Source: Pseudomonas tolaasii NCPPB 2192
GTDB taxonomy: Bacteria; Pseudomonadota; Gammaproteobacteria; Pseudomonadales; Pseudomonadaceae
DNA: 64,000 nucleotides
Assembly: GCF_002813445.1 (NCBI RefSeq)
Contig: NZ_PHHD01000001.1
Span: forward strand, 2,480,001-2,544,000
Direction: 5' to 3'
Each line of letters starts with the position of its first letter. The first letter of the stretch is position 1. Positions 8,429-16,619 of the stretch are shown here, piece after piece. The translations under genes were made by a program, and so were the position numbers. Below the pieces are notes generated by a model. It searched no databases, was not told where the DNA came from, and saw only the letters and a program-made list of their open reading frames with translations.

Positions 8429-10153
8429 ATGAATCAGAACGCTGAGTACTCCGCGGTCAACGACGCGGTGCATGGGCACTTCTTTCGCCGAACCTGGGCG
8501 ATGATCACGCCCTATTGGCGCAGTGAAGAGAAGGGCAAGGCCTGGCTGTTGCTGGCCGCGGTGATCGGGCTGTCGCTGTTCAGCGTGGCCATTTCCGTGT
8601 GGATCAACCACTGGTACAAGGATTTCTACAACGCCCTGGAGAAAAAGGACACGGCGGCGTTCTGGCAGCTGATCGGCTATTTCGGCGGCATCGCAGCCGT
8701 GGCCATCCTCGGTGCGGTGTACCGTTTGTACCTAACCCAGATGCTGACCATCCGCTGGCGTGCCTGGCTCACTGAAAAACACTTCGCGCGCTGGCTCGCG
8801 CACAAGAACTATTACCAGCTGGAGCAGGGTGGTTACACCGATAACCCGGACCAGCGGATTTCCGAAGACCTCAACAACTTCACCTCCAGCACTCTGAGCC
8901 TGGGGCTTGGCTTGCTGCGCAACGTGGTTAGCCTGGTGTCGTTCTCCATTATTTTGTGGGGCGTGTCGGGCAGCATTGAAGTGTTTGGTATCACCATCCC
9001 CGGGTACATGTTCTGGTGTGCGTTGCTGTATGCCGCTGTCGGCAGCTGGCTGACGCACCTGATCGGTCGTCGTTTGATCGGCCTGAGCAACCAACAACAA
9101 CGTTTCGAAGCGGACCTGCGTTTCTCCATGGTGCGCGTGCGCGAGAACGCCGAAAGCATCGCGCTGTACAACGGCGAGCCCAACGAGAATCAGCGTTTAA
9201 GTGCGCGTTTCGGCAAGGTCTGGCACAACTTCTGGGACATCATGAAAGTGTCCAAGCGCCTGACCTTCTTTACCGCCGGCTACAGCCAGATTGCGATCAT
9301 CTTTCCGTTTATCGTGGCCGCGCCGCGTTACTTCACCGGCAAGATCGAGCTGGGCGAGCTGATGCAAATCAACTCGGCCTTCGGCAACGTGCAGGAGAAT
9401 TTCAGTTGGTTTATCAGCGCGTATTCCGAGCTGGCCTCGTGGCGCGCCACCAGTGACCGTCTGCTGAGCTTCCATCAGGCCATGCGCGAAAACGAGGAGC
9501 GTGCCCCGGCCATCGATGTGCGCCCGCAAGGCGAGCGCCTGGTGGTGCAAGACTTGGGTATGGACCTGGCCGATGGCCGTCACCTGCTCACCCATGGCGA
9601 CATGACAGTAGAGCCAGGCCAACGTGTGATGCTCAGTGGTCGTTCCGGCAGCGGCAAGAGCACGCTGCTGCGGGCGATGGGGCATCTGTGGCCGGCGGGG
9701 CACGGCAGTATTCTTCTGCCGGCCGCGCGCTACCTGTTCCTGCCGCAAAAGCCCTACCTGCCGATTGGCACGTTGAAGGCCGCATTGAGTTATCCACAAG
9801 CCGAGAGCGTTTACCCGGCAGAGCGTTATGCACAGGTCCTGGAAACCTGCCGCTTGCCGCACCTGGTTGCGCGCCTGGACGAGGCCAACCACTGGCAACG
9901 CATGCTCTCGCCGGGTGAGCAACAGCGTCTGGCCTTTGCGCGTGCGCTGTTGTTTGCGCCGCAATGGCTGTACATGGACGAAGCGACGTCGGCCATGGAT
10001 GAAGAAGATGAAGCCACGTTGTATCAGGCGTTGATCGATGAGCTGCCGGGGTTGAGTGTTGTCAGCGTCGGCCATCGCAGCAGCCTCAAGCGTTTCCATG
10101 GGCGGCATGTGCGGATTGAGGGTGGGTTGTTGCAGGAGCAGCAACCGGCTTAA
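8429..10153 (+). CDS. SbmA/BacA-like ABC transporter, fused permease and ATPase
   Basis: This 574-residue half-transporter carries an N-terminal membrane domain of the ABC_membrane_2 (SbmA/BacA, E. coli YddA) type and a C-terminal ATPase. Membrane segments fall around residues 30-50, 70-95, 145-170, 185-210 and 275-300. The DNPDQRISEDL motif (about 138-148) is typical of this family. The ATPase has Walker A SGRSGSGKSTLL, signature LSPGEQQRLAFARALL and Walker B WLYMDEATSAMD, followed by the H-loop GHR. Family members move peptides, cobalamin or very-long-chain acyl compounds; the substrate here is unknown. The start lacks a strong ribosome binding site but agrees with the family N-terminus. 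It is divergent from the toxin-like gene, and a functional link with it is possible but unsupported. Confidence 0.85.
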   Translation: MNQNAEYSAVNDAVHGHFFRRTWAMITPYWRSEEKGKAWLLLAAVIGLSLFSVAISVWINHWYKDFYNALEKKDTAAFWQLIGYFGGIAAVAILGAVYRLYLTQMLTIRWRAWLTEKHFARWLAHKNYYQLEQGGYTDNPDQRISEDLNNFTSSTLSLGLGLLRNVVSLVSFSIILWGVSGSIEVFGITIPGYMFWCALLYAAVGSWLTHLIGRRLIGLSNQQQRFEADLRFSMVRVRENAESIALYNGEPNENQRLSARFGKVWHNFWDIMKVSKRLTFFTAGYSQIAIIFPFIVAAPRYFTGKIELGELMQINSAFGNVQENFSWFISAYSELASWRATSDRLLSFHQAMRENEERAPAIDVRPQGERLVVQDLGMDLADGRHLLTHGDMTVEPGQRVMLSGRSGSGKSTLLRAMGHLWPAGHGSILLPAARYLFLPQKPYLPIGTLKAALSYPQAESVYPAERYAQVLETCRLPHLVARLDEANHWQRMLSPGEQQRLAFARALLFAPQWLYMDEATSAMDEEDEATLYQALIDELPGLSVVSVGHRSSLKRFHGRHVRIEGGLLQEQQPA

Positions 10154-10169
10154 GGTCGTATGCGGTCTC

Positions 10170-10241
10170 TGTGGGAGCGGGGCTTGCCCGCGATGGCGGT
10201 GTCACGGGTACACCGCTATCGCAGGCAAGCCAGCTCCCACA
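10170..10241. repeat. REP pair (REPIN)
   Basis: Two inverted copies of the Pseudomonas REP core face each other: TGTGGGAGCGGGGCTTGCCC (10170-10189) and the complement of TGTGGGAGCTGGCTTGCCTG ending at 10241. The left copy is a slightly diverged variant. It lies 3' of the ABC exporter gene, ahead of its terminator. Confidence 0.85.
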
Positions 10242-10263
10242 GTTGAACGGTGTTGTCTGAAAG

Positions 10264-10301
10264 AAAAAAGCCCGGCTGATCAATGATCAGCCGGGCTTTT
10301 T
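10264..10301. terminator. Bidirectional terminator between the ABC exporter and yhcB
   Basis: A perfect 12-bp GC-rich stem GCCCGGCTGATC/GATCAGCCGGGC (10270-10281 and 10285-10296) with a 3-base loop has an A-run on its left and a T-run on its right. It can therefore end transcripts of both converging genes. Confidence 0.9.
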
Positions 10302-10317
10302 AATGTTTGAAGAAAAC

Positions 10318-10755
10318 TTACTTCTTCAAACCGTAATGCTCATCCAGCATGCCTGGGGCGTTCGGCGTCTTTGGCGCGTAGTCCCGTGGCGGTTCCTGAT
10401 TTTCCCGAGGCGGGGTCAGGCGTTCCCGTGGAGCTTGCGGTGCTTCGGAATGCAGCGCGGCCAGCAGACGCTGGCGGGTGATGTCGTCGAGGGCCAGGCG
10501 GTTAGCGCCATCGGCGAGGTGATCCTGTACTTCCTGGTAGCTCTGGGTGAGTTTCTTGACCAGGGTCGCGGTGCTGTTGAAGTGGGTAACAACCTCGTTC
10601 TGATAACTGTCAAAACGTTCCTGAATGTCATCCAGCTGACGCTGCGTGCGGTTAGGCGCGGCATTCGGCAGCAAGCGGGCAACCAGGAAACCAATGGCGA
10701 CACCGGCAACCAGGGCAAGAGTCGGCAACAACCAAACTAAGAGCGAGTGTTCCAC
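10318..10755 (-). CDS. yhcB: YhcB/ZapG family inner-membrane protein (DUF1043)
   Basis: This 145-residue protein has one N-terminal membrane segment (about 5-28, LVWLLPTLALVAGVAIGFLVA), then a coiled-coil-like helical region (about 35-90, rich in Q, D, E and L). A proline-rich tail (RLTPPRENQEPPRDYAP) ends in LDEHYGLKK. This is the layout of the YhcB/ZapG (DUF1043) family, which in E. coli affects cell envelope synthesis and division. It is divergent from the alpha/beta hydrolase gene, and its 3' end meets a shared terminator with the ABC exporter. The family assignment is secure; its cellular role in Pseudomonas is inferred. Confidence 0.88.
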   Translation of the reverse strand: MEHSLLVWLLPTLALVAGVAIGFLVARLLPNAAPNRTQRQLDDIQERFDSYQNEVVTHFNSTATLVKKLTQSYQEVQDHLADGANRLALDDITRQRLLAALHSEAPQAPRERLTPPRENQEPPRDYAPKTPNAPGMLDEHYGLKK

Positions 10756-10902
10756 GAGTCCTTCCTCTATAAACGGCTTTGCTTTACGTTAACGGCTCAA
10801 ACCTGCGCTGTATACCGCGATTAAGCTCGCAATGATGCCATGCACAGACTTTTAGCTAGACGAGTCGACCCTTTGTGAGGTCACGGAGTTCATCTCTTGC
10901 TC

Positions 10903-11532
10903 ATGCGTGAAACCCCCGTTTTGATCGATGGCCCGGTGGGCCAATTGGAAGCCCTGTACCTGGATCACCCCGAGCCGCGGGGCCTGGCGCTGATCTGCCA
11001 CCCCAACCCGGTGCAGGGCGGGACCATGCTCAATAAAGTCGTATCGACCCTGCAACGCACCGCCCGCGATGCCGGTTTGATTACATTGCGTTTCAATTAC
11101 CGTGGCGTCTGCGCGAGTGCCGGCACCCACGATATGGCCACCGGTGAAGTGGACGACGCTGAAGCGGCCGCCACCTGGCTGCGGGAAAAACACCCTGACC
11201 TGCCGATCACGCTGCTCGGTTTTTCCTTCGGTGGCTACGTTGCCGCCAGCCTCGGTGGTCGTCTGGAAGCCAAGGGCGAACAGCTCGCGCACCTGTTCAT
11301 GGTGGCCGCGGCGGTGATGCGCCTTCGCGATACCGACGTGCTGCCCCAAGGCTGCCCGCTGACGCTGATCCAGCCGGAAACCGACGAAGTGGTCGACCCG
11401 CAAACCGTCTATGACTGGTCCGCCGCCCTGAAACGCCCCCATGAGCTGCTGAAAGTGGCAGAATGCGGACACTTTTTTCATGGCAAGCTCACCGATCTGA
11501 AGGATCTGGTGCTGCCGCGACTTTCGAATTGA
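10903..11532 (+). CDS. Alpha/beta hydrolase
   Basis: This is a short (209-residue) cytoplasmic alpha/beta hydrolase. It has HPNPVQGGTMLNKVV near the N-terminus, an FNYRGVCASAGTHD strand-turn typical of the family, and the nucleophile elbow GFSFGGYVA. The serine in GFSFGG is the likely nucleophile, and the histidine in AECGHFFHGKL near the C-terminus completes a triad. The substrate is unknown. Start choice: ATG at 10903 is used here, but GGAG (10885-10888) is 8 bases from an in-frame TTG at 10897 and 14 from the ATG, so initiation may be at TTG, giving two extra residues. It sits 24 bp upstream of trpS and probably shares its transcript. Confidence 0.85.
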   Translation: MRETPVLIDGPVGQLEALYLDHPEPRGLALICHPNPVQGGTMLNKVVSTLQRTARDAGLITLRFNYRGVCASAGTHDMATGEVDDAEAAATWLREKHPDLPITLLGFSFGGYVAASLGGRLEAKGEQLAHLFMVAAAVMRLRDTDVLPQGCPLTLIQPETDEVVDPQTVYDWSAALKRPHELLKVAECGHFFHGKLTDLKDLVLPRLSN

Positions 11533-11556
11533 TAGCAGTCTGATAAGCGATTACCC

Positions 11557-12912
11557 ATGACGACTCGTACCCGTATCCTCACCGGCATCACCACCACCGG
11601 CACGCCGCACCTGGGCAACTACGCCGGTGCGATCCGCCCGGCGATTCTCGCCAGCCAGGACGCCAATGCCGACTCCTTTTACTTCCTGGCCGACTACCAC
11701 GCCCTGATCAAGTGCGATGACCCGCAGCGCATCCAGCGTTCGCGCATGGAAATCGCCGCGACCTGGCTGGCCGGTGGCCTGGATGTGAACCGGGTGACGT
11801 TCTATCGCCAGTCCGACATTCCGGAAATTCCCGAACTGACCTGGCTGCTGACCTGCGTTGCCGCCAAGGGCCTGCTCAACCGCGCCCACGCCTACAAGGC
11901 GTCGGTGGATAAAAACGTGGAAAGCGGCGAAGACCCGGATGCGGGTATCAGCATGGGCTTGTACAGCTACCCGGTGCTGATGGCGGCGGACATTTTGATG
12001 TTCAACGCGCATAAGGTGCCGGTCGGCCGTGACCAGATCCAGCACGTGGAAATGGCCCGCGATATCGGCCAGCGCTTCAACCACCTGTTCGGCAACGGTA
12101 AAGAATTCTTCACCATGCCCGAGGCGCTGATCGAAGAAAGCGTCGCCACCTTGCCGGGCCTGGATGGCCGCAAGATGTCCAAGAGCTACGACAACACCAT
12201 CCCGTTGTTCACCAGCGCCAAGGACATGAAGGACGCGATCTCGCGCATCGTTACCGACTCGCGCGCGCCAGGCGAAGCCAAAGACCCGGACAACTCGCAC
12301 CTGTTCACCTTGTTCCAGGCGTTTGCCAGCAAGGCCCAGGAAGAAGAATTCCGCGCCGACCTGCTGCAGGGCCTGGGCTGGGGCGAGGCGAAGAACCGTC
12401 TGTTCCAGCTGCTGGACGGCCAGTTGGGCGAGGCGCGCGAGCGTTATCACCAGTTGATGTCGCGCCCTTCGGACATGGAGGACCTGCTGCAGGTCGGCGC
12501 CAGAAAGGCTCGCGCCTCGGCGGCGCCGTTTCTTGCCGAGCTGCGCGAAGCGGTTGGCTTGCGTTCGTTTGTCGAGCAAGCCGCCGCGCCGGTGGCAACC
12601 AAGAAGAAAGCCGCCAAAGCGGCGCGCTTTGTGAGTTTCCGCGAAGACGACGGCAGCTTCCGTTTCCGCCTGTTGGCGGCTGACGGCGAGCAACTGCTGT
12701 TGTCGCGCAGCTTTGCCGACGGCAAAGCGGCGGGTGCGGTGACCAAGCAGTTGCAAAGCGGCGATGCGCTGGACGTACGAACCGAAGCCCTGAGCTTCAA
12801 CGTGTGGCTGGACGGTGCCGCCGTGGCCGACAGCGCCACGTTTGCCGACGAAACGTCGCGCGACGCTGCCATCGCCGCCTTGCGCGTTGCGTTGACGCCA
12901 ATCGAGGATTAA
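11557..12912 (+). CDS. trpS: Tryptophan-tRNA ligase with C-terminal YegP-like extension
   Basis: This is a class I aminoacyl-tRNA synthetase that charges tRNA-Trp. The HIGH-type motif is GTPHLGNY (residues about 14-21) and the KMSKS loop is GRKMSKSYDN (about 205). The protein is 451 residues, about 110 more than E. coli TrpS. The extra part begins with an Ala/Lys-rich linker (PVATKKKAAKAAR). It continues as a module (about 355-450: RFVSFREDDGSFRFRLLAADGEQLL..SFADGKAA) that resembles the small DUF1508/YegP fold. A similar extension occurs, as far as I recall, in other pseudomonad TrpS proteins; its function is not known to me. It follows the hydrolase gene by 24 bp and precedes zapE. Confidence 0.95.
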   Translation: MTTRTRILTGITTTGTPHLGNYAGAIRPAILASQDANADSFYFLADYHALIKCDDPQRIQRSRMEIAATWLAGGLDVNRVTFYRQSDIPEIPELTWLLTCVAAKGLLNRAHAYKASVDKNVESGEDPDAGISMGLYSYPVLMAADILMFNAHKVPVGRDQIQHVEMARDIGQRFNHLFGNGKEFFTMPEALIEESVATLPGLDGRKMSKSYDNTIPLFTSAKDMKDAISRIVTDSRAPGEAKDPDNSHLFTLFQAFASKAQEEEFRADLLQGLGWGEAKNRLFQLLDGQLGEARERYHQLMSRPSDMEDLLQVGARKARASAAPFLAELREAVGLRSFVEQAAAPVATKKKAAKAARFVSFREDDGSFRFRLLAADGEQLLLSRSFADGKAAGAVTKQLQSGDALDVRTEALSFNVWLDGAAVADSATFADETSRDAAIAALRVALTPIED

Positions 12913-12990
12913 CCCGACCAAGGGTTGATTGCCATTATCCGGAGCCGTCGTTACAGTGGCGGCCCGTTTTTGTTGCCTTGCTAACGAATT

Positions 12991-14085
12991 ATGACGCCCC
13001 TAGAACGATATCAAGCTGATCTGAAACGCCCTGAGTTCTTCCACGACGCGGCCCAGGAAAATGCTGTGCGTCATTTGCAGCGCCTGTATGACGACCTGAT
13101 CGCGGCCTCGCAAAACAAGCCAGGGATGTTCAGCAAGTTGTTTGGCAAGAAAGACCACACCCCGGTCAAAGGCTTGTACTTCTGGGGTGGCGTGGGCCGG
13201 GGCAAGACGTACCTGGTCGACACCTTCTTCGAAGCGCTGCCGTTCAAGGAAAAGGTCCGAACGCACTTCCACCGCTTCATGAAGCGCGTGCACGAAGAAA
13301 TGAAGACCCTGCCGGGCGAGAAAAACCCGCTGACCATTATCGCCAAGCGGTTCTCCGAAGAGGCGCGGGTGATCTGCTTCGATGAATTCTTCGTCTCCGA
13401 CATCACCGACGCCATGATCCTCGGCACCTTGATGGAAGAACTGTTCAAGAACGGTGTGACCCTGGTCGCTACCTCGAACATCGTGCCCGACGGTTTGTAC
13501 AAGGACGGCCTGCAACGCGCGCGCTTCTTGCCGGCCATCGCGCTGATCAAGCAGAACACTGAAATCGTCAATGTCGACAGCGGCGTCGATTATCGCCTGC
13601 GTCACCTTGAGCAAGCTGAGTTGTTCCATTTCCCGCTGAACGAAGCGGCGCACGAAAGCCTGAAAAAGAGCTTCCGCGCGCTGACGCCGGAATGCACAAA
13701 GGCGGTGGAAAACGACAAGCTGATGATCGAAAACCGCGAAATCATCGCGCTGCGCACGTGCGATGACGTGGCCTGGTTCGACTTCCGCGCCCTGTGCGAC
13801 GGCCCGCGCAGCCAGAACGACTACATCGAACTGGGCAAGATCTTCCACGCGGTGATCCTGAGTGGCGTGGAGCAGATGAGCGTCACCACCGACGATATCG
13901 CGCGCCGCTTCATCAACATGGTCGACGAGTTCTACGACCGTAACGTGAAGCTGATCATCTCGGCAGAAGTCGAGTTGAAGGATCTGTACACCGGCGGGCG
14001 TTTGAACTTCGAGTTCCAGCGTACGCTGAGCCGTTTGCTCGAGATGCAGTCCCACGAGTTCCTGTCGCGCGGGCACAAGCCGTAA
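12991..14085 (+). CDS. zapE: Cell division protein ZapE (AFG1-like ATPase)
   Basis: This 364-residue ATPase of the AFG1/ZapE family associates with the FtsZ ring in E. coli. Walker A is GGVGRGKT (66-73) and Walker B is VICFDEF with D131/E132. A sensor-like segment TLVATSNIVPDGLY follows, matching the family (TSN after strand 4). The start MTPLERYQADL is the usual ZapE N-terminus. It lies 78 bp after trpS on the same strand. A REP pair follows its stop, with no clear T-tailed terminator. Confidence 0.93.
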   Translation: MTPLERYQADLKRPEFFHDAAQENAVRHLQRLYDDLIAASQNKPGMFSKLFGKKDHTPVKGLYFWGGVGRGKTYLVDTFFEALPFKEKVRTHFHRFMKRVHEEMKTLPGEKNPLTIIAKRFSEEARVICFDEFFVSDITDAMILGTLMEELFKNGVTLVATSNIVPDGLYKDGLQRARFLPAIALIKQNTEIVNVDSGVDYRLRHLEQAELFHFPLNEAAHESLKKSFRALTPECTKAVENDKLMIENREIIALRTCDDVAWFDFRALCDGPRSQNDYIELGKIFHAVILSGVEQMSVTTDDIARRFINMVDEFYDRNVKLIISAEVELKDLYTGGRLNFEFQRTLSRLLEMQSHEFLSRGHKP

Positions 14086-14112
14086 GCCAATCTCCAAAAC
14101 CATGGAGATCAA

Positions 14113-14206
14113 AATGTGGGAGCTGGCTTGCCTGCGATAGCGGTCTGTCAGCCAACTTATGTGTTGGCTGGTACACCCCTATCGCAGGCACGCCAGCTCC
14201 CACATT
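14113..14206. repeat. REP pair (REPIN)
   Basis: Inverted REP copies TGTGGGAGCTGGCTTGCCTG (from 14115) and its diverged complement ending at 14206 flank a second hairpin, AGCCAAC/GTTGGCT. It lies between the converging zapE and the GlxA-type regulator and may serve as a shared transcription end. Confidence 0.85.
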
Positions 14207-14226
14207 GGTTTTGTGTTTAGCTCGGG

Positions 14227-15222
14227 TTATGCCGCCTGCTGAAACTGCTGGCGGTATTGATTCGGCGATAGCTCCGTGTGCTGCCTGAACAGCCGCGCAA
14301 AGAAACTCGCATCGTCATACCCCACCTCGTAGCTGATGGTCTTGATGCTCTTGCGGCTGCCCGAGAGCAGGCCCTTGGCAGTCTCGATGCGCAGGCGCTG
14401 CAGGTAATGCAGCGGCTTGTCGCCGGTGGCGGTCTGGAAGCGGCGCATGAAGTTGCGGATGCTCATGCCGTGTTCCCGGGCGACGTCTTCGAAGCGGAAT
14501 TTGTCGGCGAAGTGTTCTTCGAGCCAGTGCTGGATCTGCAGGATGATCACGTCCTGGTGCAGCTTCTGCCCGCCAAACCCGATGCGCCCCGGTGCGTAGC
14601 TGCGCTGCACTTCGTAGAGAATGTCACGGGCCACGGCCTGGGCGATGTTGGCGCCGCAGAAGCGTTCGATCAGGTAAATGTAGAGGTCACACGCCGAGGT
14701 GGTGCCGCCGGCGCAGTACAGGTTGTCGGCGTCGGTGAGGTGTTTGTCCTCGTTCAGCTGGACGTTTGGAAAGCGTTCGCTGAAGGCATTGAAGAAGCGC
14801 CAATAGGTGGTTGCCTCCTTGCCATCCAGCAACCCGGCCTCGGCCAGCCAGAACACCCCGGTGGCTTCGCCGCAAAGCACCGCGCCGCGCGCATGTTGTT
14901 CGCGTAGCCAGGGCAGCACTTGCGGGTAGCGCGCGCAGAGCGCGTCGAAGTCATCCCAGAAGGCGGGGAGCACGATGATGTCGGCGTTTTCCAGGCCGCC
15001 GTCCACCGGCATGATCACATCACTGAAGCTGCGCACCGATTGCCCGTCGGGGCTGACCAGGCGTGTTTCGAACGCGGGAGTCAGGCCCAGGCCTTGTTGT
15101 TTGCCATAGCGCAGGCTGGCGAGGTGGAAGAAATCCTTGGCTTGCATGAGGGTGGAAGCGAATACCCGATCAATGGCCAAAATGCTGACGCGCCGCAACG
15201 GCGTGGAGATTTGGTTAGACAT
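14227..15222 (-). CDS. GlxA-family AraC-type transcriptional regulator (DJ-1/PfpI domain)
   Basis: This 331-residue regulator has an N-terminal DJ-1/PfpI-like ligand-binding domain (about 10-195) and a C-terminal AraC double helix-turn-helix (about 220-330). The elbow region ARGAVLCGEATGVFWLAEAGLL has the form expected for GlxA-type sensors. The AraC signature is clear in YEVGYDDASFFARLFRQHTELSPNQYR. Such regulators often control amino-acid or quaternary-amine metabolism, but no target can be named. It is divergent from the acyl-CoA dehydrogenase gene across about 145 bp, so that gene is a plausible target. Confidence 0.88.
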   Translation of the reverse strand: MSNQISTPLRRVSILAIDRVFASTLMQAKDFFHLASLRYGKQQGLGLTPAFETRLVSPDGQSVRSFSDVIMPVDGGLENADIIVLPAFWDDFDALCARYPQVLPWLREQHARGAVLCGEATGVFWLAEAGLLDGKEATTYWRFFNAFSERFPNVQLNEDKHLTDADNLYCAGGTTSACDLYIYLIERFCGANIAQAVARDILYEVQRSYAPGRIGFGGQKLHQDVIILQIQHWLEEHFADKFRFEDVAREHGMSIRNFMRRFQTATGDKPLHYLQRLRIETAKGLLSGSRKSIKTISYEVGYDDASFFARLFRQHTELSPNQYRQQFQQAA

Positions 15223-15367
15223 AATTTCATTTATTCTTATAGGGGAAAGTGGTCACCAGACGGCTGGATCGTCTTATTTTTTGTCGCATGTGTCCAGTGT
15301 CCCGTGACGCCATCGGGGCATAGGCTCTGTGGGTTCGTCCTTGTCCGACAATCCACACAGGTGCCCC

Positions 15368-16504
15368 ATGATCCCCAGAACCTTGTACAGCCCTGAGCAC
15401 GAACTCTTTCGCGGCAGCGTGCGCACCTTCCTCGAAAAACACGCCGCGCCGTTCCATGGGCAATGGGAAAAGCAGGGTTACATCGACCGTGGCCTGTGGA
15501 GCAAGGCGGGGGAGGCGGGGATGTTGTGCTCCCACCTGCCCGAGGAATACGGCGGCCTGGGTGCGGACTTTTTGTACAGCGCGGTGGTCATCGAAGAGAT
15601 CAGTCGTCTTGGCCTGACCGGCATCGGTTTTTCGCTGCATTCGGACATCGTGGCGCCATACATCCTGCATTACGGCAGTGAGGCGCTGAAACACAAATAC
15701 CTGCCGAAGCTGATCTCTGGCGAAATGGTCACGGCCATTGCAATGACCGAGCCCGGTGCCGGTTCCGACCTGCAGGGCGTGAAGACCACCGCGGTGCTGG
15801 ACGGCGATGAGTATGTGATCAACGGGTCCAAGACCTTCATCACCAACGGCTATCTCGCCGAGCTGGTGATTGTGGTGGCCAAGACCGATCCCAAGGCCGG
15901 CGCCAAGGGCACCAGCCTGTTTCTGGTGGAGGCCGACACGCCGGGCTTCGACAAGGGCAAGCGCCTGGAGAAGGTCGGCATGAAAGCGCAGGACACCTCC
16001 GAGCTGTTCTTCCAGGACGTGCGCGTGCCGAAGGAAAACCTGCTGGGCCAGGCCGGCATGGGCTTCGCCTATTTGATGCAGGAGTTGCCACAGGAGCGTT
16101 TGACCGTGGCCATTGGTGCCCTGTCATCGGCCGAAGCCGCGTTGGAATGGACGCTGGACTACACCCGCGAGCGCAAGGCGTTCGGCAAGGCGATCGCGGA
16201 TTTCCAGAACACCCGCTTCAAACTGGCGGAGATGGCCACCGAGATTCAGATTGGTCGCGTGTTTGTCGACAAATGCATGGCGCTGCACCTGGAAGGCAAG
16301 CTGGATGTACCCACGGCGGCAATGGCCAAATACTGGGCCACGGACCTGCAATGCAAGGTGCTCGACGAGTGCGTGCAGCTGCATGGTGGCTACGGCTTTA
16401 TGTGGGAATACCCGATTGCACGGGCCTGGGCGGATGCGCGGGTGCAGCGGATTTATGCGGGGACCAACGAGATCATGAAGGAGATTATTGCGCGGGCGCT
16501 TTGA
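15368..16504 (+). CDS. Acyl-CoA dehydrogenase
   Basis: This 378-residue FAD-dependent acyl-CoA dehydrogenase catalyses alpha,beta-desaturation of an acyl-CoA. The ACAD signatures are present: AMTEPGAGSDLQGVKTTA (FAD/substrate binding) and QLHGGYGFMWEYPIARAWADARVQRIYAGTNEIMKEIIAR at the C-terminus. The catalytic base is expected at the Glu in GTNEIMKE, as in short- and medium-chain types. The start MIPRTLYSPEHE is chosen because it matches the family N-terminus; an upstream start would add 13 unrelated residues. It stands alone, divergent from a GlxA-type regulator. Substrate chain length or branching cannot be told from the sequence. Confidence 0.92.
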   Translation: MIPRTLYSPEHELFRGSVRTFLEKHAAPFHGQWEKQGYIDRGLWSKAGEAGMLCSHLPEEYGGLGADFLYSAVVIEEISRLGLTGIGFSLHSDIVAPYILHYGSEALKHKYLPKLISGEMVTAIAMTEPGAGSDLQGVKTTAVLDGDEYVINGSKTFITNGYLAELVIVVAKTDPKAGAKGTSLFLVEADTPGFDKGKRLEKVGMKAQDTSELFFQDVRVPKENLLGQAGMGFAYLMQELPQERLTVAIGALSSAEAALEWTLDYTRERKAFGKAIADFQNTRFKLAEMATEIQIGRVFVDKCMALHLEGKLDVPTAAMAKYWATDLQCKVLDECVQLHGGYGFMWEYPIARAWADARVQRIYAGTNEIMKEIIARAL

Positions 16505-16529
16505 AGGTTTTGTAGTGCTGCTTGAGGCC

Positions 16530-16604
16530 CCATCGCAGGCAAGCCAGCTCCCACACTTGAGCGGTGAATACATTCAAATGTGGGAGCTGGCTTGCCTGCG
16601 ATGG
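16530..16604. repeat. REP pair in opposite orientation (REPIN)
   Basis: Here the two REP copies point outwards: the complement of the core (16531-16555, ending CTCCCACA) comes first, then TGTGGGAGCTGGCTTGCCTG from 16579. This is the reverse of the arrangement at 10170, 14113, 23737, 27680 and 30778. It lies between converging genes. Confidence 0.85.
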
Positions 16605-16619
16605 CGGTCTAAAGATCAA

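Noticed and set aside
8429..10153. A dedicated exporter or immunity partner for the neighbouring toxin-like protein
   Set aside because: The ABC protein belongs to the SbmA/BacA-like family, is divergently transcribed, and nothing in the sequence ties it to the toxin-like gene.
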